Source of the DNA: Bacteroidota bacterium
GTDB taxonomy: Bacteria; Bacteroidota; Bacteroidia; Cytophagales; Cytophagaceae
NCBI GenBank assembly: GCA_023392125.1
Contig: JAEVZS010000030.1
Location: 124,001-188,000, forward strand
Reading direction: 5' to 3'
Length of the DNA stretch: 64,000 bases
The position numbers were made by a program, and so were the translations under genes. Shown in pieces: positions 25,294 to 33,537 of this stretch. Under the pieces are notes generated by a model. It was not told where the DNA came from, ran no database searches, and saw only the letters and a list, made by a program, of their open reading frames with translations. Position 1 is the stretch's first letter, and every line of letters begins with the position of its first letter.

Positions 25294-26796
25294 ATGGTTT
25301 TCAGGTTTCCAATTACTTTTATACTTATCTGTCTTTTTCTGCAAGGCGTGGCCCAGATTGAGCAGCCGCTCAGGGTTGAAATAGATCTTGAGAATAACAA
25401 TGATGATTACTCAGTGATACCTGTCGGAGAATATGGAGTGGTCATGTATGCTTTATCCGGTGACAGAGTGCCTCAGCGGACCAAAGTCAAATGGCTGTTT
25501 ACCGGCTATGATACCGAATTTAAGGAATACTGGAAATCAGGTTATATTATTGATGCTTCGTATTCGATCCGGGAGCATTTTTATGCAGATGGGTTTCTTT
25601 ATTTTCTGTATGGCAAATACGGGCGTGAGGAAATGGTTGTAACAGAGTTAAATGTCCGTACCGGAGAAATCCGTTCCAAGGCAGGAAAGCTGCCAAAGAA
25701 GTTTTCATTGTCCTCTCTGGATGTGTATAAAAACTCTGTATATATCAATGGAAAGACCAAAAAAGGTCCGGTACTGATACATATGGATATCAATACAGGA
25801 CAGGTTGGTGAAATTCCCCTGAAATTTGATGGAAATGCCGTGTATGAGAGTATGGATATTGATACCCTGTATGAAGAAGTTAATATGGTGTATTCAGTAA
25901 CTGACAACAGAAAAAGATTTATCAATATAAAGACATTTCAGGGAAAACAGCTGCTGGATGATCTTATTATTAATCCGGAAGGAAATGATAATCTGCTGAC
26001 GGGTAAGATCAATACCATTAATGAAAATGAAAAAATAATCATCGGTACATATTCTATTGGAAATGCGAGGGGAGCCGGAGGTCTTTATTTTGCCCGTCTG
26101 CTCAATAATTCAAGTTATGTAATCAAATACTACAACTTTACAGATTTTAAAAATTTCTTTACTTTTCTTTCAGATCGGGCAGTTGATAAAATCTATCGTA
26201 AAAAAGAAAAAGAGGAGGCAAAAGGCAGAGAGTTTTCTACGGAACATCAGTTTCTTGTTCATGATCTGATTGTGAAAGACGGGCAATATCTGATGGTTGC
26301 AGAAGCTTACTATGCAACCTACCGGTCCGAGGCGCATCCGTATACAACCATTATCAATGGAGTGCCAATCATGCAGACCAATTATGTAACGGTATTTGAC
26401 GGTTGGGCGTATTCACATGCTATTGTGGTCGGATTTGATTTTGAAGGCAATATGCTGTGGGACAATTCTATTGAAATGGGCGATTTCAAATCCTACAAGC
26501 TTGCCAAGAGGGTAAGCGTCAATGTGCATTATGATGAAGTAAAGCTGGCTTATGGCACGTATGATAATATTGTTACTAAAACGATACGCTATAATCAGGT
26601 AATCGATGCCAAAGATCATATTTCTATCAAAACCGGTTTTCAGGAAGATGTGGTCAAAAGTTCAGCGCTGAGTAGTGTTCACTATTGGTATGACAAGTAC
26701 TTTATTGTATACGGATACCAGAAAATCCGGAACAGCGGAGAGGATATAAAAAGAAAACGATCTGTTTTCTACTTTAACAAAATCGCGATCAGGTAA
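25294..26796 (+). CDS. Exported beta-rich protein of unknown function
   Basis: 500 residues. An N-terminal signal peptide (FPITFILICLFLQGVAQ) predicts export. The body consists of repeated beta-hairpin-like blocks with many Tyr, Gly and Asp residues, like a beta-propeller, but I cannot define blade boundaries. A basic patch KIYRKKEKEEAKGRE interrupts it at about 302-316. There are no catalytic motifs I recognise and no sorting domain. It converges on the merR gene with 6 bp between stops. Confidence 0.75.
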   Translation: MVFRFPITFILICLFLQGVAQIEQPLRVEIDLENNNDDYSVIPVGEYGVVMYALSGDRVPQRTKVKWLFTGYDTEFKEYWKSGYIIDASYSIREHFYADGFLYFLYGKYGREEMVVTELNVRTGEIRSKAGKLPKKFSLSSLDVYKNSVYINGKTKKGPVLIHMDINTGQVGEIPLKFDGNAVYESMDIDTLYEEVNMVYSVTDNRKRFINIKTFQGKQLLDDLIINPEGNDNLLTGKINTINENEKIIIGTYSIGNARGAGGLYFARLLNNSSYVIKYYNFTDFKNFFTFLSDRAVDKIYRKKEKEEAKGREFSTEHQFLVHDLIVKDGQYLMVAEAYYATYRSEAHPYTTIINGVPIMQTNYVTVFDGWAYSHAIVVGFDFEGNMLWDNSIEMGDFKSYKLAKRVSVNVHYDEVKLAYGTYDNIVTKTIRYNQVIDAKDHISIKTGFQEDVVKSSALSSVHYWYDKYFIVYGYQKIRNSGEDIKRKRSVFYFNKIAIR

Positions 26797-26802
26797 AGGA
26801 GT

Positions 26803-27156
26803 CTATTCCTTTTTCACCTGTTCAATACGTTCTAAAATCAGGTGTCTGACTTCATTCAGACGCCTGATTTTATCTTCAATTATCGTAATACGGGAATTAA
26901 ACAGCGCTATCCGCTCTTCTTTGCTCAGCGTTTTGCCGGCCCACAAATCAATCAGATCCTTTATTTCTTTCAATGAAAATCCCAGATTCTTTGCTCTTTT
27001 TACAATAAAAAGACGTTCTATGATTTCTTCACTATATTCCTTATAGTTGTTGTCCCTGCGCTGTTTTCGGGAAGTTCTGATCAGCCCGATTTTTTCATAA
27101 TAACGGATAGTGTCTTTGCTGAAACCTGTTCGCTGAGCGACTTCCTGGATAAGCAT
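26803..27156 (-). CDS. MerR-family transcriptional regulator
   Basis: About 117 residues from the ATG at 27156; an upstream extension to 27231 would run into the promoter region and lacks family similarity. The winged-helix DNA-binding part MLIQEVAQRTGFSKDTIRYYEKIGLI is typical (quoted in part: TGFSKDTIRYYEKIGLI). A long dimerisation helix follows, with no effector domain or metal-binding Cys, so the inducer is unknown. Its divergent neighbour at 27277 has a promoter with a MerR-type operator (27192-27224). Confidence 0.9.
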   Translation of the reverse strand: MLIQEVAQRTGFSKDTIRYYEKIGLIRTSRKQRRDNNYKEYSEEIIERLFIVKRAKNLGFSLKEIKDLIDLWAGKTLSKEERIALFNSRITIIEDKIRRLNEVRHLILERIEQVKKE

Positions 27157-27191
27157 ACCTGATTTTTTTAAAATAAATGTATGAAAAATAC

Positions 27192-27224
27192 TTGACCATG
27201 GAGTATGCTCTAAGCTTATATTTG
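27192..27224 (+). promoter_or_regulatory. MerR-type promoter with operator in a 19-nt spacer
   Basis: TTGACC (27192-27197) and TATATTTG (27217-27224), which matches TAnnTTTG, are 19 nt apart. The spacer carries GGAGTATGCTC, an imperfect dyad of the kind bound by MerR regulators. Long 19-20 nt spacers are typical of promoters that MerR proteins activate by DNA distortion. It points at the methyltransferase gene. Confidence 0.6.
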
Positions 27225-27276
27225 TAGACACATCGCGCGATACTGAGTTTATTGTTTATTTTAAAATCTGATTACC

Positions 27277-28035
27277 ATGATTATATGGAATAGTAAATTG
27301 TATGACGATAAGCATCGCTTTGTTTATCAGTACGGAGAATCTCTGTTGGAAATACTGAATCCGGCAGAAGGAGAATACATACTTGATCTGGGCTGTGGTA
27401 CAGGCAGCCTGACAGATCAGATCGCGCAAAAGAAAGCCGGTGTGTTGGGTGTTGATGCCTCAGAGGATATGATTCTGAAAGCCCGGGAAAATTATCCTGA
27501 CATAGATTTTCAGGTACAGGCAGCTGAAAACATGCATTATGTAAACCGTTTTGATGCTGTATTTTCCAATGCCGTATTTCACTGGCTGGAAGATCCCGAA
27601 AAAGCAATGAGAAATATATATACATCATTGAAGGGAAAAGGTCGTCTGATAGCCGAGTTTGGCGGTAAAGATAATGTGAAAGCAATGGTGGATACGCTGA
27701 AAGAAAATCTTATCAGAACAGGACACAGCGAGAATGCTCAGATTGATTTCTGGTACTTCCCGTCAGTGGCTGAATATGCGACTCTTCTGGAAAAGACGGG
27801 CTTCAGAATATCCTGGATACAGTATTATGACAGGCCAACTGAACTGACGGACGCTTTGACAGGGATTAAAGACTGGTTCCGGATGTTTGGCGAATATTTT
27901 TTCCGGGGAATGACAGCGGAAGAAACAGAACAGGTACTGGAGCTTACCCAGCGCCAGTATGCAACGCTGCATACTGATAACGGTAAGCTGTTTGCCGATT
28001 ACAAAAGGCTGAGAGTGGTGGCGGTAAAGCCATAG
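27277..28035 (+). CDS. SAM-dependent class I methyltransferase
   Basis: 252 residues. The SAM-binding loop LDLGCGTGSLTDQ is at about 35-47, with acidic motif II GVDASEDM following and FSNAVFHWLEDP as motif post II. The fold and length resemble trans-aconitate methyltransferase-like proteins, but the substrate is not evident. The divergent MerR gene and its operator suggest inducible expression, perhaps in response to a small molecule that this enzyme modifies. This link is inference. Confidence 0.88.
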   Translation: MIIWNSKLYDDKHRFVYQYGESLLEILNPAEGEYILDLGCGTGSLTDQIAQKKAGVLGVDASEDMILKARENYPDIDFQVQAAENMHYVNRFDAVFSNAVFHWLEDPEKAMRNIYTSLKGKGRLIAEFGGKDNVKAMVDTLKENLIRTGHSENAQIDFWYFPSVAEYATLLEKTGFRISWIQYYDRPTELTDALTGIKDWFRMFGEYFFRGMTAEETEQVLELTQRQYATLHTDNGKLFADYKRLRVVAVKP

Positions 28036-28158
28036 TTGTTAAGTACAGAACCTGACTGTTATATATTCATTATGACCGTCAGGTTTTGTAAATGGGTTAA
28101 AGTGTGGTTATAACTAATCGGAGAGATACTTGAGGCTAACTTTTTTTATGTTTAAGGT

Positions 28159-28187
28159 TTTGTATCAGTCGCACTTTTGTATCTTTG
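28159..28187 (+). promoter_or_regulatory. pyrR-pyrB promoter
   Basis: TTTG (28159-28162) and TATCTTTG (28180-28187) with a 17-nt spacer fit the Bacteroidota -33/-7 consensus. The ATG follows 12 nt later, so the leader is only about 8 nt, too short for a PyrR attenuator. Confidence 0.7.
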
Positions 28188-28199
28188 CCAAACTTTGCC

Positions 28200-28748
28200 A
28201 TGAAGAAGAGAATCATCATCGATAGTCGCCTTATGAATATTACGATTGAGCGTCTTTGTCAGCAGCTCATCGAAGTGCATGATGATTTTCAGAACACGGT
28301 TATTCTGGCTATTCAGCCCAGAGGGGTCTATTTTGCAGACCGTATTCTCAAAAAACTCAATCCTATTCTCAATAGTGAAGTGCCGGTTGGTTACCTGGAT
28401 GTGACCTTTTTTCGGGATGATTTCCGGAGAAAGAGTGCGCCATTGCTGGCGAATGCAACCAAAGTCCCTTTTCTTATTGAAAATAAGAAAGTGATCCTTG
28501 TGGATGATGTGCTCTATACCGGGAGAACGGTACGTGCGGCGCTGGATGCCATGATCGCATTTGGCAGACCTGCCAGTGTAGACCTGTGTGTGCTGGTAGA
28601 TCGTAAATATAGCAGAGATCTGCCGATACAACCGGATTTTATCGGCAAAGAAGTCAACTGCCTGGAATCTGAAAAAGTGATAGTCCGATTTACAGAGCAG
28701 GGTGAAAAGGAAGATTTTATCAGCCTTGTTTCAAAGAATGAAGCATAA
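28200..28748 (+). CDS. pyrR: PyrR-type phosphoribosyltransferase
   Basis: 182 residues from the ATG at 28200 (an in-frame TTG at 28185 lies within the promoter box and is discounted). The PRPP-binding loop VILVDDVLYTGRTVRAALDA (about 99-118) and AIQPRGVYFADRI are the PyrR/Upp-like signatures. In Bacillus, PyrR controls pyr genes by RNA attenuation; here the transcript leader is too short for that, so uracil phosphoribosyltransferase activity or another regulation mode is more likely. pyrB starts 4 bp after its stop. Confidence 0.93.
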   Translation: MKKRIIIDSRLMNITIERLCQQLIEVHDDFQNTVILAIQPRGVYFADRILKKLNPILNSEVPVGYLDVTFFRDDFRRKSAPLLANATKVPFLIENKKVILVDDVLYTGRTVRAALDAMIAFGRPASVDLCVLVDRKYSRDLPIQPDFIGKEVNCLESEKVIVRFTEQGEKEDFISLVSKNEA

Positions 28749-28751
28749 AAA

Positions 28752-29678
28752 ATGCAGGAATTAAGCGTTAAGCATCTACTTGGAATTAAAGATCTCAAAA
28801 CAGAGGATATTCATCTTATTTTTGAGACTGCCGACAATTTCAAAGAAGTCATAAATCGTCCGATCAAGAAGGTCCCTTCGCTGAGGGATATTACGATTGC
28901 CAATGTCTTTTTCGAAAATTCGACCAGAACCAGGTTGTCGTTTGAGCTTGCTGAGAAAAGGCTTTCCGCGGATGTTGTTAATTTCTCAGCTTCCGGGAGC
29001 TCTGTAAAGAAAGGAGAGACTCTGCTGGATACGGTCAATAATATTCTGGCAATGAAGGTCGATATGATTGTAATGCGGCATGCCAGTGTAGGGGCTCCGC
29101 ACTTTCTTGCGAAGCATATAGATGCTAAAATTGTCAATGCGGGTGATGGAACTCATGAGCATCCGACCCAGGCTTTGCTTGATTCGTTTTCAATCAGAGA
29201 GAAGCTGGGCGATGTGGCCGGTAAAAAAGTATGTATCTTCGGTGATATTCTGCATTCACGGGTAGCTTTGTCTAATATTTTTGCGCTCAAAAAACTTGGT
29301 GCCGAAGTTATGGTTTGTGGTCCGGCAACCTTGCTGCCCAGACATATTACCGACCTTGGGGTTAAAGTAGAACTGGATCTCAGAAAAGCGCTGCAATGGT
29401 GCGATGTGGCCAATGTGCTGCGTATCCAGTTGGAAAGACAGACTATAAAATATTTTCCGTCACTTAGGGAATATTCTCTTTATTATGGAATTAATAAAGA
29501 ATTGCTTGACAGTCTTGATAAAGAAATTGTTATTATGCACCCTGGGCCCATCAACAGAGGGGTTGAGCTAAGCAGCGATGTAGCTGATTCTCATCATTCG
29601 ATTATTCTTGATCAGGTAGAAAACGGGGTAGCTGTTCGTATGGCTGTATTGTATCTGCTTGCCGGAAAGCTTTCCTGA
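28752..29678 (+). CDS. pyrB: Aspartate carbamoyltransferase, catalytic subunit
   Basis: 308 residues. It joins carbamoyl phosphate and aspartate in the second step of pyrimidine synthesis. FENSTRTRLSFE (carbamoyl phosphate loop, about 54-65), the HPTQALLD motif (about 137-144) and MHPGPINRGVE near the C-terminus are intact. Length is typical for the catalytic chain; no pyrI is seen nearby. It is co-transcribed with pyrR. Confidence 0.96.
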   Translation: MQELSVKHLLGIKDLKTEDIHLIFETADNFKEVINRPIKKVPSLRDITIANVFFENSTRTRLSFELAEKRLSADVVNFSASGSSVKKGETLLDTVNNILAMKVDMIVMRHASVGAPHFLAKHIDAKIVNAGDGTHEHPTQALLDSFSIREKLGDVAGKKVCIFGDILHSRVALSNIFALKKLGAEVMVCGPATLLPRHITDLGVKVELDLRKALQWCDVANVLRIQLERQTIKYFPSLREYSLYYGINKELLDSLDKEIVIMHPGPINRGVELSSDVADSHHSIILDQVENGVAVRMAVLYLLAGKLS

Positions 29679-29753
29679 TTTTTTTGCGTTTGAAACCGGG
29701 AGATTATTCCGGTAAAATTCTTTCTCATCTTTTCTTTACATTTTCCCGGATTA

Positions 29754-29783
29754 TTTGAATATTATAATCAGGCATTACTTTTG
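29754..29783 (+). promoter_or_regulatory. Promoter of the CBS-domain PLP enzyme
   Basis: TTTG (29754-29757) and TACTTTTG (29776-29783) with an 18-nt spacer fit the Bacteroidota consensus; the ATG lies 44 nt further on. Confidence 0.6.
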
Positions 29784-29827
29784 CCGAAGTAAGCGAATTA
29801 AACTATTTTTTTGAGGGTTTTGTAAGT

Positions 29828-31201
29828 ATGATCTATAATTCGATAATCGATACAATCGGGGATACGCCTTTGGTGAAGCTCAACCGGCTTTCGAAAGGAG
29901 TAAAAGGAACTATTCTCGTTAAGGTAGAATATTTCAATCCGGGACATTCTGTAAAGGACCGGATGGCTGTAAAAATGCTGGAAGATGCAGAAAAAGCCGG
30001 TAAAATAAAACCAGGAGGAACCATTATCGAGGGAACTTCCGGAAATACGGGAATGGGCCTGGCACTGGCGGCTATCGCCAAAGGATATAAATGTATTTTT
30101 ACAACGACTGATAAGCAGTCAACCGAAAAGATTGATGCGCTGAAAGCGTTGGGAGCAGAGGTAATTGTATGTCCGACGAATGTGGAACCTTCTGATCCCG
30201 CGTCTTATTACAGCACGGCTGCCCGTCTGAATAAGGAGATTCCCAATTCATTTTATCCGAATCAGTACGATAATTTATCCAACACGTTGGCTCATTATCA
30301 ATCGACAGGGCCGGAAATATGGAGAGATACAGACGGTAAGATTACGCATTATGCAGCCGGAGTAGGAACCGGAGGGACGATTTGTGGTGTGTCAAAATAC
30401 CTGAAAGAACAGAACAGTCAGGTTTTTACACTGGGTATTGATACATATGGTTCGGTCTTTAAAAAGTATAAAGAGACAGGGGAATTTGATCCTAATGAGA
30501 TCTATCCCTATGGTACCGAAGGAATAGGGGAGGATATCCTTCCGAAAAATGTAGATTTTGACCTGATTGATCAGTTTGTCAAGGTAACTGATAAGGATGC
30601 TGCTGTAATGACCAGAAGACTTGCCAGAGAGGAAGGCTTATTTGTTGGCTGGTCCAGCGGCGCTGCAGTTTTTGGTGCGCTTGAATTTGCCAGAGTGAAT
30701 CTTAAAGAGGACGATATCATGGTAATTATATTGCCAGATCATGGTACAAGATATCTGGCTAAAATATACAATGACCAGTGGATGAAAGAACGTGGTTATC
30801 TGGAGGACCGCAAGTTCTCTACCGCGCGGGAGATAATAGCCAATCAGGTGAACAGCAAGCTGATTACCATCAAGGCCTCCCAAAAAGTAGCAGACGCAAT
30901 TGGTTTGCTGAGTAAAATGGCAATATCTCAGATTCCGGTGATCGATGATGCAGGTAGTATCGTAGGTAGCCTCACTGATACGGGAATACTAAAAAAGCTG
31001 ATCGATGATCCGGGGTTAAAAGAGAAGGAAATCAGCGATGTGATGAGACCGCCGTTTACTTTTGTAGGAATGGATAATACCGTTGATGTTTTGTCTTCAC
31101 TGATTTCGAAAGAAAATCAGGCACTTTTAGTGCGTGATGAAGATAATTCCATACATATCATAACACAATCCGATTTGCTGTCTGCTGTAGGCAAAAGCTG
31201 A
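29828..31201 (+). CDS. Cystathionine beta-synthase-like PLP enzyme with CBS domains
   Basis: 457 residues. The PLP Lys lies in NPGHSVKDR at about residue 43, and the phosphate loop GTSGNTGMGLA and GVGTGGTICG follow. A pair of CBS domains fills about 335-457 (ITIKASQKVADAIGLLSKM, FVGMDNTVDVL). The domain order is that of cystathionine beta-synthase, which condenses serine and homocysteine; O-acetylserine sulfhydrylase activity is possible. The CBS pair may bind an adenosyl ligand such as SAM. It has its own promoter, and a terminator follows. Confidence 0.92.
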   Translation: MIYNSIIDTIGDTPLVKLNRLSKGVKGTILVKVEYFNPGHSVKDRMAVKMLEDAEKAGKIKPGGTIIEGTSGNTGMGLALAAIAKGYKCIFTTTDKQSTEKIDALKALGAEVIVCPTNVEPSDPASYYSTAARLNKEIPNSFYPNQYDNLSNTLAHYQSTGPEIWRDTDGKITHYAAGVGTGGTICGVSKYLKEQNSQVFTLGIDTYGSVFKKYKETGEFDPNEIYPYGTEGIGEDILPKNVDFDLIDQFVKVTDKDAAVMTRRLAREEGLFVGWSSGAAVFGALEFARVNLKEDDIMVIILPDHGTRYLAKIYNDQWMKERGYLEDRKFSTAREIIANQVNSKLITIKASQKVADAIGLLSKMAISQIPVIDDAGSIVGSLTDTGILKKLIDDPGLKEKEISDVMRPPFTFVGMDNTVDVLSSLISKENQALLVRDEDNSIHIITQSDLLSAVGKS

Positions 31202-31232
31202 TATTTCCGGAATATTGAACTTTACGATGTTA

Positions 31233-31278
31233 AAACCTGCTTTTGGGGTAAAATGCCCTGAAGCAGGTTTTTCGTTTT
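31233..31278 (+). terminator. Terminator after the CBS-domain enzyme
   Basis: AAACCTGCTT (31233-31242) pairs perfectly with AAGCAGGTTT (31261-31270), then a T-rich run. Confidence 0.85.
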
Positions 31279-31353
31279 TATAGTCTTTTGTTTTTGTGTT
31301 AAACAATCCGATTTAAGGCTTGGTTTTCTTATTGGAATACCAATTGAGAGCTG

Positions 31354-32931
31354 ATGAAAAGTGTTCGCCATATTGTTTTTTTGCCTCTTATACTTTTTTC
31401 GTGTTTAAGTAATAAACCAGAGGAACCTCAGATGACTCTGGAGGCAGAGAGGACAGATACGGTGAAATCAATTCAGAAGTCAGTTCATATTGCCTCAAAA
31501 GACTCATCCGGACTTGTGCTGGACATAATTGATCAGCAGATAGAAGAATTGAGGACAGAATTGAAAAATGCAAAGATCGTCCGATTGGGTGATGATATTA
31601 AAATTACATTCAACAGCCAGATACTATTTGATGTAGACAGTGATATAGTGGATGAATCATCGGCATCGGTCCTAAAGGATCTGGCACGGGTATTAAACAA
31701 GTATCACGGAACACTGATTGAAGTGGCAGGGCATACGGATAATACCGGAGATGACATATACAACGAAAATCTGTCGCGAAGAAGAGCTGCGGCAGTAGCC
31801 CGGTACACGATAAAGCAGGGAGTAAGTCCGTTGCGTTTCCGGATCAACGGATATGGAGAATCTATGCCGGTAGCCTCTAACAGGACGGAGGAAGGCAGAA
31901 GCATGAATCGCAGAGTGGAGATATCGATAAAAGGAAATCAGTTTGCCAGCAAGGCTATTGCCAACGCCTATCAAAAGACCAGAGACTCATCCTGCTTTTG
32001 CTTTTATGATGAATACCGGAACTATGTATGCCGGCAACTCTGCGACTCCTGGAGCAGGCTTCCGAGAGCATCAGTGGGCTTTCAGAATGATTTGCTGAGC
32101 GACAAAGCGCAGACAGAACAGTTTTTTGTGCAGGCGGGAGAGCATAACGGAGAGACTCCTGCTACAGGCAGACCGGATTTTGGCCGGAAGCCTCCGGAAC
32201 AGTCTAATACTATGGACATGGCAGGACAGAGACAAACAGAATTTTATTCTTTTGATGGCACAGACTGGCAATCCAGGCAACAGTTGGGAAAAGTGCTGGA
32301 GGAAAACAATGCGATGATTATGGTAGGTAAAGTAAAAGATCAGGAGTGTAATGAACCGATACATGCGAAGATACGTGTACGAAGAGCTGATACCGGTGAG
32401 CAGGTAGCAGAGGCAGATGCAGATCCTTTGACAGGCCGGTACTCTATTTTGCTTGAAAAAGGCAGAAAATATGTAGTTTCAGTTGAAACAAAAGGATATT
32501 TCCCCAAAGAAGAAGTAATTCAGGTTCCTGAAAGAAAAGATTATACAGTTTTACGTGAGGAGCTTTCTCTGAAGCCAATCAAAAAAGGTTTCCGGATGGA
32601 GCTTAAAAATGTTTTTTTTGAGCAGAGTAAAGCTGTTTTGCTGGAATCCTCATATAAACAACTGATGGAAATAGGAGAGTTGCTGCGTGATAATCCGACT
32701 ATTGTCATCGAATTGCATGGACATACAGATGGTATCGGGGATCCGGAGCTAAATATGCAGCTTTCGCGTGACAGAGTTAAGACAATCCGGGAATTTTTAA
32801 TCAGAGAGGGAATTAACCCTATACGAATTCAAACCAGAGCTTTTGGAGGGAATAAACCTGTTGCAAGTAATGAAACCGAAGCGACCAGAAAGCTTAATCG
32901 AAGAGTGGAATTTGTTATAATTAATTATTAG
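31354..32931 (+). CDS. Lipoprotein with two OmpA-like peptidoglycan-binding domains
   Basis: 525 residues. A signal peptide ends in LILFSC with C17 as the likely lipidated Cys. OmpA domain 1 lies at about 80-192 (ILFDVDSDIVD, VAGHTDNTGDDIYN, NRRVEIS). A hydrophilic linker with a Cys cluster (CFCF, VCRQLC) follows at about 213-230, then a CarboxypepD_reg-like beta domain (about 318-400). OmpA domain 2 ends the protein (about 415-525: NVFFEQSKAVL, LHGHTDGIGDPELN, NRRVEFVI). Both domains retain the Asp and Arg that bind diaminopimelate. It may tether the outer membrane to two peptidoglycan strands. A fusion of two genes is possible. Confidence 0.9.
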   Translation: MKSVRHIVFLPLILFSCLSNKPEEPQMTLEAERTDTVKSIQKSVHIASKDSSGLVLDIIDQQIEELRTELKNAKIVRLGDDIKITFNSQILFDVDSDIVDESSASVLKDLARVLNKYHGTLIEVAGHTDNTGDDIYNENLSRRRAAAVARYTIKQGVSPLRFRINGYGESMPVASNRTEEGRSMNRRVEISIKGNQFASKAIANAYQKTRDSSCFCFYDEYRNYVCRQLCDSWSRLPRASVGFQNDLLSDKAQTEQFFVQAGEHNGETPATGRPDFGRKPPEQSNTMDMAGQRQTEFYSFDGTDWQSRQQLGKVLEENNAMIMVGKVKDQECNEPIHAKIRVRRADTGEQVAEADADPLTGRYSILLEKGRKYVVSVETKGYFPKEEVIQVPERKDYTVLREELSLKPIKKGFRMELKNVFFEQSKAVLLESSYKQLMEIGELLRDNPTIVIELHGHTDGIGDPELNMQLSRDRVKTIREFLIREGINPIRIQTRAFGGNKPVASNETEATRKLNRRVEFVIINY

Positions 32932-33017
32932 TCAATATTATGTGTGTTTATTTATTTGGAATCAATTGACTTTTTAAATTATTTTTATTTTTTTTTATAT
33001 TTTGCATATACAATTCT

Positions 33018-33059
33018 CCCGGAGGCTTCCTGATAGAACATAAGGAAGTGTCTCCCGGG
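33018..33059 (+). promoter_or_regulatory. Leader hairpin upstream of the small lipoprotein
   Basis: CCCGG and CTTCCT pair with AGGAAG and CCGGG across an 11-nt loop, with an internal loop. It lies 19 nt before the ATG. No T run follows, so it is not a terminator; it may affect mRNA stability or translation. Confidence 0.35.
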
Positions 33060-33078
33060 ACGTTGAAAAATTATTCTG

Positions 33079-33228
33079 ATGAAAAAAAATATTCTGGTTC
33101 TTGTTGTGAGTATTGCGCTAATAGGTTTCTCTGCAGAAAGCTGTATCACTAAAAAAAATACGGGGAAGACTAAAGGGAAGCAGCAGCCTAAGAATGGACG
33201 CATGCCTTGTCCGATGAAAGATTGCTAG
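33079..33228 (+). CDS. Tiny lipoprotein ending in PCPMKDC
   Basis: 49 residues. A signal peptide (ILVLVVSIALIGFSAESC) gives a plausible lipidated Cys at residue 22. The mature part is a short, basic, unstructured Lys/Gly/Gln stretch (TKKNTGKTKGKQQPKNG) ending in PCPMKDC. The same ending occurs in the neighbouring frameshifted copy (33257-33416), which supports the gene being real although it is very short. Function is unknown. Two Cys at the tail could form a disulfide or bind metal. Confidence 0.7.
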   Translation: MKKNILVLVVSIALIGFSAESCITKKNTGKTKGKQQPKNGRMPCPMKDC

Positions 33229-33256
33229 ATTAAGCTACTAACAGAGATAATCTTTA

Positions 33257-33416
33257 ATGAGAAAATATGCTTCAGTTTTCCTGATAGTGGTTTTTTATAC
33301 CAATCATCCTGTTTCAGGCTTGTTCAGCTTCCGGAAAATCGAATGGAAAAACCAAGGGACAATCGATAAAGCCTAATCGTCCTATACCATGCCCCGGCCC
33401 TATGAAGGACTGTTGA
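33257..33416 (+). pseudogene. Frameshifted second copy of the tiny lipoprotein
   Basis: The ATG frame begins MRKYASVFLIVV and then passes a run of six T at 33291-33296. Beyond it the +1 frame reads IPIILFQACSASGKSNGKTKG and so on, with a perfect lipobox (LFQAC), ending in PCPGPMKDC before a TGA at 33414. Dropping one T joins both parts into a 52-residue lipoprotein like its neighbour, which shares the C-terminal PMKDC and the SNGKTKG/TGKTKG stretch. As given, translation from the ATG goes out of frame. The cause may be a real mutation, a phase-variable T run or a sequencing error. Confidence 0.7.
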
Positions 33417-33503
33417 CAGTAATCCGTTTTTTTTATCCGACACATTGAAAAAAGGCCTGTATTTTTTCGTATCTTCCGTTACGCTTTATTTGAAGTAAAT
33501 CTT

Positions 33504-33533
33504 TTTGAGTTCGTATTGTAAGTGCTAAATTTG
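33504..33533 (+). promoter_or_regulatory. cmk-ispH promoter
   Basis: TTTG (33504-33507) and TAAATTTG (33526-33533) with an 18-nt spacer are a full match to the Bacteroidota consensus. The cmk ATG is only 4 nt after the box, predicting a leaderless mRNA. Confidence 0.7.
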
Positions 33534-33537
33534 GTTA

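Noticed and set aside
28036..28199. PyrR-type attenuator RNA upstream of pyrR
   Set aside because: The promoter lies so close that the leader is only about 8 nt, leaving no room for an attenuator.
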